From positions 62,001-126,000 of the forward strand of contig CALDGQ010000010.1 in assembly GCA_937941765.1 (NCBI GenBank): a stretch of 64,000 bases of DNA, in the 5' to 3' direction. The notes beneath the pieces were generated by a model. The model had not been told where the DNA came from. It did no database searches and was given only the letters and a program-made list of their open reading frames with translations. The translations under genes were made by a program, and so were the position numbers. This DNA is from an uncultured Saprospiraceae bacterium (GTDB taxonomy: Bacteria; Bacteroidota; Bacteroidia; Chitinophagales; Saprospiraceae). The first letter of the stretch is position 1. Each line of letters begins with the position of its first letter. Below are positions 58,350 through 64,000 of this stretch, in pieces.

Positions 58350-60441
58350 AGTACTGATTAGAGTTTACATCGTGTTATTAGGTGTAATCTTTTTGGCAGC
58401 ATTCATTTTCTTTGCAGCTTTTAAAATTAATGTGTCTGACGGCAAAATGTGGAGAGAGAAAGGAGATGATCTTTATGTAAAGTTTAAAGATATCGAGGCA
58501 CAAAGAGGTAATATATTGGCCGAAGATGGAAGCCTTTTAGCCACCTCACTACCGTTCTTTGAAATACGGATGGATTTAGTCACTTGTACTGATGAAGATT
58601 TTGACGCAAATGTAGATTCGTTAGCATATTGTTTAGCAACATTTGTAGATAGCGAACATACAGTAGGTGGCTACAGAAATAAATTAATTGAGAAAAGAGA
58701 ACAAGGACAACGTTACTTGCTGATTAGAAAAAATGTGGATTTCGAATTGATGCAAAAAATCAAAAAATTTCCACTTTTTAATTTAGGAAGACATCGAGGT
58801 GGATTGATTGTAGAGCAACATGCAGAGAGAAAACGTCCTTATGGTTTGCTAGCACATCGTACGATTGGATATGTTAGAGAAACTGCAAAGCCAGTAGGGT
58901 TGGAAGGATATTTTGATAAACAATTGGCAGGAACACAAGGCAAACAATTGATGCAACGGGTGAAAAATATTTATATCCCTGTCAATGATCTTTCGGAAAT
59001 ACAACCTAAAAACGGTGCTGATCTTCAAACGACAATTGATATCAATTTACAAGATGTAACACAAGATGCACTTTATAAAGCAGTCGATCGTCACAATGCT
59101 GCTGGTGGTACTGCGATTTTGATGGAAGTGAAAACGGGTGCTATTAGAGCGATTGCTAATTTGGGTCGAACAGAAGAAGGAAAAATCTGGGAAAGATACA
59201 ATCACGCAATTGGTTCTTTAATCGAACCAGGTTCTACTTTCAAGTTGGCAACAATGATGGCATTGTTAGAAGATCAAGTAATTTCTTTGAATGATTCAAT
59301 TGATTTGGAAGGTGGAAGTAAAATGTTTTATAAGGAAGAAATGAAAGATGCATTTTATCACAACATGAGACTTACATCAATTAGAAATGCTTTTGAATTG
59401 TCTTCTAATGTTGGGATAGCCAAACTAGCTCAAACTTTCTATGGTCCTAAAAATAGAGCAAAAAGATTTTACAAAAGATTGCAAGACATGAATCTTGATG
59501 TTCCAACAGGAATCGAAATTCAAGGTGAATTGCACCCAAGAATAAAAAACCCTGAAAATCAAAATAACAATTGGAGTGGCGTTACCATCCCATGGATGTC
59601 TATCGGCTATGAAGTGTTACTAACACCATTACAAATTTTGAATTTCTATAATTCCGTAGCAAATGATGGGCAAATGATGAAGCCTTATGTGGTTTCTAGT
59701 TTGCAAAGTAATGGATCAATTATTACTGAATTTAAACCAAGAGTGGTTAAGAAAAGTATTGCTTCACCACATACAATCAAAGCTGCACAATCATTGTTAG
59801 AAGGAGTAGTTGATCGTGGAACTGCGAAATCATTACAATCAGAAAGATTCAGATTCGCAGGAAAGACAGGAACCGCACAAGTGGATTATGCAAAAGAAAA
59901 TGTTGCAACAACTTATAATGCGTCTTTCGCTGGATATTTTCCAGCAGAAGCACCAAAATATTCTTGCATCGTTGTTGTAAATGAACCAAAAGAAAATGGA
60001 ATATATGGTGGAGAAGTGGCAGGACCAGTATTTAAAGAAATAGCTGAAAAATGTTACTCCCTAAAAATGGAATTGCATCCATCTTTAAATGAAGCGCCAC
60101 CTATGGCATTGGAAGATTATGAATTGCCGGTACATGAAGTAGGTGCCAGAGAAGATTTTGTTTCTATCTACAATTACTTGGATTTGCCATATGCTAACAA
60201 TCCAAATACAGATTGGACGGTTTCGCAAGCACAAAATGATACAATTAGTTTGTTGACTAGAGTAATCAATGATAAAAATGAAGTACCGAATGTAAAAGGG
60301 ATGGGATTAAGAGATGCATTATTCATTTTGGAAAATAAAGGATTGCACGTGAAAGTAATTGGAAACGGAAAAGTAACCGCACAATCCATTAATCCTGGCA
60401 CTAGAGCAAAAGGCCAGACTATAAAATTGAAATTGAGTTAA
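58330..60441 (+). CDS. ftsI: Division-specific transpeptidase (PBP3/FtsI) with PASTA domain
   Basis: 703 aa. N-terminal membrane anchor (VLIRVYIVLLGVIFLAAFIF), dimerisation domain (IEAQRGNILAEDGSLLATSL), then the transpeptidase with SxxK in LIEPGSTFKLATM, SxN in ELSSNVGIAKL and KTGTAQ. The last ~65 residues form one PASTA domain (VPNVKGMGLRDALFILENKG ... GQTIKLKLS), which is usual for Bacteroidota FtsI. It cross-links septal peptidoglycan. The start overlaps ftsL in another frame, which suggests coupled translation. Confidence 0.95.
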   Translation: MINVKNEVLIRVYIVLLGVIFLAAFIFFAAFKINVSDGKMWREKGDDLYVKFKDIEAQRGNILAEDGSLLATSLPFFEIRMDLVTCTDEDFDANVDSLAYCLATFVDSEHTVGGYRNKLIEKREQGQRYLLIRKNVDFELMQKIKKFPLFNLGRHRGGLIVEQHAERKRPYGLLAHRTIGYVRETAKPVGLEGYFDKQLAGTQGKQLMQRVKNIYIPVNDLSEIQPKNGADLQTTIDINLQDVTQDALYKAVDRHNAAGGTAILMEVKTGAIRAIANLGRTEEGKIWERYNHAIGSLIEPGSTFKLATMMALLEDQVISLNDSIDLEGGSKMFYKEEMKDAFYHNMRLTSIRNAFELSSNVGIAKLAQTFYGPKNRAKRFYKRLQDMNLDVPTGIEIQGELHPRIKNPENQNNNWSGVTIPWMSIGYEVLLTPLQILNFYNSVANDGQMMKPYVVSSLQSNGSIITEFKPRVVKKSIASPHTIKAAQSLLEGVVDRGTAKSLQSERFRFAGKTGTAQVDYAKENVATTYNASFAGYFPAEAPKYSCIVVVNEPKENGIYGGEVAGPVFKEIAEKCYSLKMELHPSLNEAPPMALEDYELPVHEVGAREDFVSIYNYLDLPYANNPNTDWTVSQAQNDTISLLTRVINDKNEVPNVKGMGLRDALFILENKGLHVKVIGNGKVTAQSINPGTRAKGQTIKLKLS

Positions 60442-60509
60442 TCAGTTTTTATAAAGTTCAATGTTAATGAAAATAAAATACCTGCTCACACTATTAAACA
60501 CTTTATGTT

Positions 60510-61985
60510 TTGCATAACCTGGAAAACATATTAGCAGGGATTTTGATAAGTGAGTCCATCGGCAACAGTGATAAACAAATCAACCGAATCGCTTTTGATT
60601 CTCGAGTTATTGAAAGCGGAGATTTGTTTGTTGCAATCAAAGGAGCTGAAGTCGATGGACATCACTTTATTTCGAAAGCAATAAAAAATGGAGCAAGTGT
60701 TGTTGTTTGTGAAAATTTGCCAGAAGAAATAAACCTGACATCAGAACAGGGAGAAAGTGAAGTCACTTATTTGAAAGTAAAAGATTCAGCAAAAGCGTTG
60801 GGTCAATTAGCTGGAAATTTTTATAACCATCCATCCAAAAAATTGAAACTAGTCGGTATAACCGGCACGAATGGAAAAACGACAGTAGCAACATTGCTAT
60901 TTAATTTATACAAAAACATGGGCCAAAAAGTTGGTCTGTTGTCAACCATTGAAAATCGAATTAATAACAAGGTAATTGCAGCAACGCACACCACACCTGA
61001 TGCTTTGAAGTTGAATCAACTTTTGGGAGAAATGGTGGAAGAAGGATGTGACTTTGCTTTTATGGAAGTCAGTTCTCATGCCATCGATCAAAAACGTATC
61101 GAAGGAATAGAATTTGCTGGAGCCATTTTTACCAACTTGACACATGATCATTTAGACTATCACAAAGATTTTAAATCTTATCTAAATGCTAAAAAGCAAC
61201 TGTTTGATAACCTCAACAAAAATGCTTTTGTAATCACCAATAAAGATGACAAGAATGGTGGTGTGATGGTTCAAAATTCGAAAGCAAATATCTTCTACTA
61301 CAGTTTGCAAACATTGACAGATTACAAAGCCAAGATTTTGGATAACAATATCACTGGCTTACATCTTGAATTAGATGGTGTTGAATTTTTCTCTAGATTA
61401 ATTGGAGAATTCAATGCGTACAATTTGTTAGCAGTTTATGCAGCTGCATTGAAATTAGGAACAGATAAAATGGAAGTATTGACTCATATGAGTTCATTGC
61501 ATACAGCTGAAGGAAGATTTGATTATGTGATTAATAGAGCGAGAAATTTGATCGGTATTGTAGATTACGCACATACACCGGATGCATTAGAAAAAGTGTT
61601 GACAACGATTTTAAAATTTAGACAACCGACAACCAGATTGATAACAGTCGTTGGATGTGGTGGAGATCGAGACAAAATGAAACGTCCGATTATGGCAAGA
61701 AAAGCAACGGCTTATTCGACCACCGTCATTTTGACTTCCGACAATCCAAGGACAGAAAATGCAGAAACGATTATTGAGGAAATGGAAATCGGAGTACCAA
61801 TTGAAGATAAAGGAAAAACAATTTCCATCACCAACCGAAGAGAAGCCATCAAAACAGCTTGTCGGTTGGCACAAGATGGAGACATTATATTAGTGGCTGG
61901 AAAAGGTCACGAAAAATATCAAGATATCAACGGAGTAAAGACGCCGTTTGATGACAAAGAAGAATTAAAAAGACAACTGCAATAG
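60510..61985 (+). CDS. murE: UDP-MurNAc-L-Ala-D-Glu:meso-diaminopimelate ligase
   Basis: 491 aa. ATP loop GITGTNGKTTVATLLF, TNLTHDHLDYHKDFKSYLNA, and the substrate motif SDNPRTEN. DNPR is the meso-diaminopimelate signature, as opposed to the lysine-type motif, so the peptidoglycan is of the mDAP type. The start is a TTG; an ATG five bases upstream is in another frame. The N-terminus from TTG matches the family (IAFDSRVIESGDLFVAIKG). It lies 68 bp after ftsI. Confidence 0.94.
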   Translation: MHNLENILAGILISESIGNSDKQINRIAFDSRVIESGDLFVAIKGAEVDGHHFISKAIKNGASVVVCENLPEEINLTSEQGESEVTYLKVKDSAKALGQLAGNFYNHPSKKLKLVGITGTNGKTTVATLLFNLYKNMGQKVGLLSTIENRINNKVIAATHTTPDALKLNQLLGEMVEEGCDFAFMEVSSHAIDQKRIEGIEFAGAIFTNLTHDHLDYHKDFKSYLNAKKQLFDNLNKNAFVITNKDDKNGGVMVQNSKANIFYYSLQTLTDYKAKILDNNITGLHLELDGVEFFSRLIGEFNAYNLLAVYAAALKLGTDKMEVLTHMSSLHTAEGRFDYVINRARNLIGIVDYAHTPDALEKVLTTILKFRQPTTRLITVVGCGGDRDKMKRPIMARKATAYSTTVILTSDNPRTENAETIIEEMEIGVPIEDKGKTISITNRREAIKTACRLAQDGDIILVAGKGHEKYQDINGVKTPFDDKEELKRQLQ

Positions 61986-61998
61986 CTGAATTTGGGTA

Positions 61999-62016
61999 GG
62001 ATTGTTAAAACAATCC
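61999..62016. other. 18-bp perfect hairpin between murE and mraY
   Basis: GGATTGTT-AA-AACAATCC is a perfect stem-loop in the 160-bp gap, with no T-run. It could slow transcription or be an RNA processing site; the rest of the gap shows nothing. Confidence 0.5.
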
Positions 62017-62145
62017 GCATTGTAATTCTCAGATTCACATGGTAGTCTGCGGCGGGGAAAGTTTTATTTACAGTCGTTTGAAATGTAAAATATACTCGCT
62101 GCATTCTACCTTTTTTGAAACAAAACGAAAAATCAAAATCACAGC

Positions 62146-63387
62146 GTGCTATACTATCTCTTTAAATATTTAGATGAAGCATTTAAAATGCCCGGCGCTG
62201 AGGTCTTTAATTTTATCACATTCAGAGCAGCGTTTGCAATTATTTTGTCTCTTGTAATTTCATTTTTGTTTGGTGAAAGAATCATCAAATTTCTAAGAAC
62301 ACTCCAGATAGGAGAGTCGATTAGAGATCTTGGATTGGCAGGGCAAAAAGAAAAAGAAGGAACACCAACAATGGGTGGTGTGATTATCATCATGGCGACC
62401 ATCATTCCATGTTTATTGTTAGCAAAATTGGATAACATCTATATTCTGTTAATGATTTTAGCGACTACATGGATGGGGATTATTGGATTCGCAGATGATT
62501 ATATCAAAGTTTTTAAGAAAGATAAAAAGGGCCTCAAAGGTAGGTTCAAAATATTAGGACAAGTTGGGTTGGGGTTGATTGTCGGGGTAACAATGTTGGT
62601 AAGTAATGAGGTGGTAGTAAAATTACCTTATACAGAAGATGTTCGCGATGATTTTAAGGTCGTATCAATTGATAAAGAACCAACTATCGTCAGAGGTGAT
62701 ACCATATTTTATGCCACGGTCAAAGAACCAATTACTAATGTCCCATTTTTGAAAGGTAGTGTTTTAGATTATGCAGAACCTTTTTCAAGCAGAAGTTTGG
62801 TTTGGTTGATTTTTATTCCAATTATTATTTTCATCGTTACTGCAGTTTCAAATGCAGCGAATTTGACGGATGGAATTGATGGATTAGCAACAGGAGTATC
62901 GGCTATAATCGGAGCAACTTTAGGAATACTAGCATACGTTTCGGGAAATACAGTAGCTGCGAATTATCTCAACATATTGTACATCCCGGGTTCAGAAGAA
63001 CTCGTAATTTTTTCCGCCTGTTTTCTAGGAGCATGTATTGGATTTTTATGGTTTAATTCTTATCCAGCACAAGTATTTATGGGAGATACGGGAAGTTTGA
63101 CAATCGGAGGAATCATTGCAGCACTAGCAATCTTATTGAGAAAAGAATTATTGATTCCAATTTTGTGTGGCATTTTTCTGATGGAAAGTTTATCAGTAGT
63201 CATGCAAGTGAGTTATTTCAAATTCACAAAAAAGAAATATGGAGAAGGAAGACGCATATTTTTAATGTCGCCACTTCATCATCACTATCAGAAAAAAGGC
63301 ATTCATGAAGCCAAAATCGTTACCAGATTCTGGATCGTAGGTATCATGTTAGCAGTTATTACAATAATCACCTTAAAAGTAAGGTAA
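62146..63387 (+). CDS. mraY: Phospho-N-acetylmuramoyl-pentapeptide-transferase
   Basis: 413 aa from a [23 protein letters not shown] is the normal Bacteroidota start. Ten helices with MraY hallmarks: [65 protein letters not shown] and the cytoplasmic [11 protein letters not shown] ~60-residue extra loop (about 155-215, [18 protein letters not shown]...) is typical of the phylum. It attaches MurNAc-pentapeptide phosphate to undecaprenyl phosphate to give lipid I. Confidence 0.95.
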   Translation: MLYYLFKYLDEAFKMPGAEVFNFITFRAAFAIILSLVISFLFGERIIKFLRTLQIGESIRDLGLAGQKEKEGTPTMGGVIIIMATIIPCLLLAKLDNIYILLMILATTWMGIIGFADDYIKVFKKDKKGLKGRFKILGQVGLGLIVGVTMLVSNEVVVKLPYTEDVRDDFKVVSIDKEPTIVRGDTIFYATVKEPITNVPFLKGSVLDYAEPFSSRSLVWLIFIPIIIFIVTAVSNAANLTDGIDGLATGVSAIIGATLGILAYVSGNTVAANYLNILYIPGSEELVIFSACFLGACIGFLWFNSYPAQVFMGDTGSLTIGGIIAALAILLRKELLIPILCGIFLMESLSVVMQVSYFKFTKKKYGEGRRIFLMSPLHHHYQKKGIHEAKIVTRFWIVGIMLAVITIITLKVR

Positions 63388-63412
63388 TTCATACTTTGAA
63401 ATTATTTAAGAA

Positions 63413-64000
63413 ATGAAAATAGCAATACTTGGAGCGGGCAAAAGTGGAGTAGGAGCAGCGATGCTCGGAAAGCAGTTGAAGTATCAAGTTTTTGTTTCTG
63501 ATATGGGGAAAATTAGTGACACTTTCAAAACAGAATTGAAGCATCACCACATCGAATTCGAAGAAGGGAAACATACAAAAGAAAAAATCTTCGAAGCAGA
63601 TATCATAGTCAAAAGTCCTGGCATTCCAAACAAAGCTCCTTTAATAAAAGCAGCACATGAAAAAGGAATGGAAGTGATTTCTGAAATTGAATTTGCTAGC
63701 CGCCACACCAACGCCACTATTATTGCCATCACAGGAAGCAATGGAAAAACAACCACAACCGGTTTGATTTTTCACTTACTTCGAGAAGCAAATATGGATG
63801 TCAAGTTGGGCGGAAATATTGGTGTCAGTTTCGCAAAACTATTAACAGAAAAACCAGCAAAGATATATGTCTTGGAAATTAGCAGTTTTCAATTAGACGA
63901 TATCAAAAAGTTTAAGCCTGAAATTGCATTGTTATTAAATATTACCCCAGATCACTTAGATAGATATAACTATGATTTAGATACATATGCTGATTCGAAA
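63413..64000 (+). CDS. murD: UDP-MurNAc-L-Ala:D-Glu ligase, N-terminal part
   Basis: 196 codons before the window edge. KIAILGAGKSGVGAAMLGKQ is the Rossmann-like UDP-binding domain, VKSPGIPNKAPLI follows, and TGSNGKTTTTGLIFHLL is the ATP loop. NITPDHLDRY is a conserved central motif, and the gene is intact to the edge. MurD adds D-glutamate in peptidoglycan precursor synthesis. It lies 25 bp after mraY in the normal dcw order. Confidence 0.93.
   Translation, partial: MKIAILGAGKSGVGAAMLGKQLKYQVFVSDMGKISDTFKTELKHHHIEFEEGKHTKEKIFEADIIVKSPGIPNKAPLIKAAHEKGMEVISEIEFASRHTNATIIAITGSNGKTTTTGLIFHLLREANMDVKLGGNIGVSFAKLLTEKPAKIYVLEISSFQLDDIKKFKPEIALLLNITPDHLDRYNYDLDTYADSK

Noticed and set aside
1..64000. 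tRNA, rRNA or insertion sequence genes
   Set aside because: I looked in all larger gaps for tRNA-like cloverleaf ends and for transposase reading frames and saw none; a tRNA scan would be needed to exclude them fully.

Overview
The window comes from the chromosome of a Gram-negative member of the Bacteroidota, most likely a Saprospira-like lineage, although the exact taxon is inferred. The evidence is: a SusC/SusD pair; several secreted proteins ending in a type IX secretion (T9SS) sorting domain; the -7 promoter motif TAnnTTTG ahead of many genes with few Shine-Dalgarno sites; a Bacteroidota-style FtsL and MraY; a meso-DAP type MurE; and Kdo synthesis by KdsA. The DNA is AT-rich and mostly ordinary housekeeping genes, with unusually dense palindromic repeats between genes.

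Layout. 1-1076 (minus): start of a glycerophosphodiesterase lipoprotein and a GT2 glycosyltransferase. 1225-9805 (plus): a surface glycan locus with a YfhO-like membrane protein, the pseudaminic acid genes pseB, pseC and pseI, a flippase and a GT4 glycosyltransferase. 10099-18349 (plus): an enoyl-CoA hydratase, a four-unit tandem hairpin array, a ferredoxin-NADP reductase, an HU/SPOR protein, kdsA, two paralogous secreted proteins, an FAD oxidoreductase and a DoxX protein. 18506-22704: a potassium channel, then a LytTR response regulator, a 55-codon small gene with its own promoter and terminator, and a TPR histidine kinase. 22831-23813: a tandem array of four probable small RNA genes. 23926-41939: PBP1C, orphan genes, a MarR operon, a Gre-like factor, a zincin lipoprotein, a GH13 amylase, a four-helix-bundle gene between two palindromic elements, Tex, a penicillin acylase, YaaA and a DUF1573 protein. 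42268-56102: a fused 2-oxoacid dehydrogenase E1, an M43 protease, a polyprenol-phosphate mannosyltransferase and a three-gene SusCD operon led by a LamG/PNGase F-like protein. 56506-64000: the division and cell wall (dcw) cluster mraZ-rsmH-ftsL-ftsI-murE-mraY-murD, behind an MraZ operator.

The most unusual features are: (1) the four-copy small RNA array at 22831-23813, with a conserved 5' segment, a conserved -7 box and terminator stems that differ by compensating base changes; (2) the regulator / small ORF / kinase locus just upstream of it; (3) a modular family of nested palindromic elements, in which the same ~125-bp double-hairpin core sits inside two different outer hairpins with an empty outer hairpin close by; (4) PBP1C, whose membrane anchor is encoded upstream of any normal start codon. 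Nothing was computed or searched; all assignments come from reading the sequence and supplied translations.
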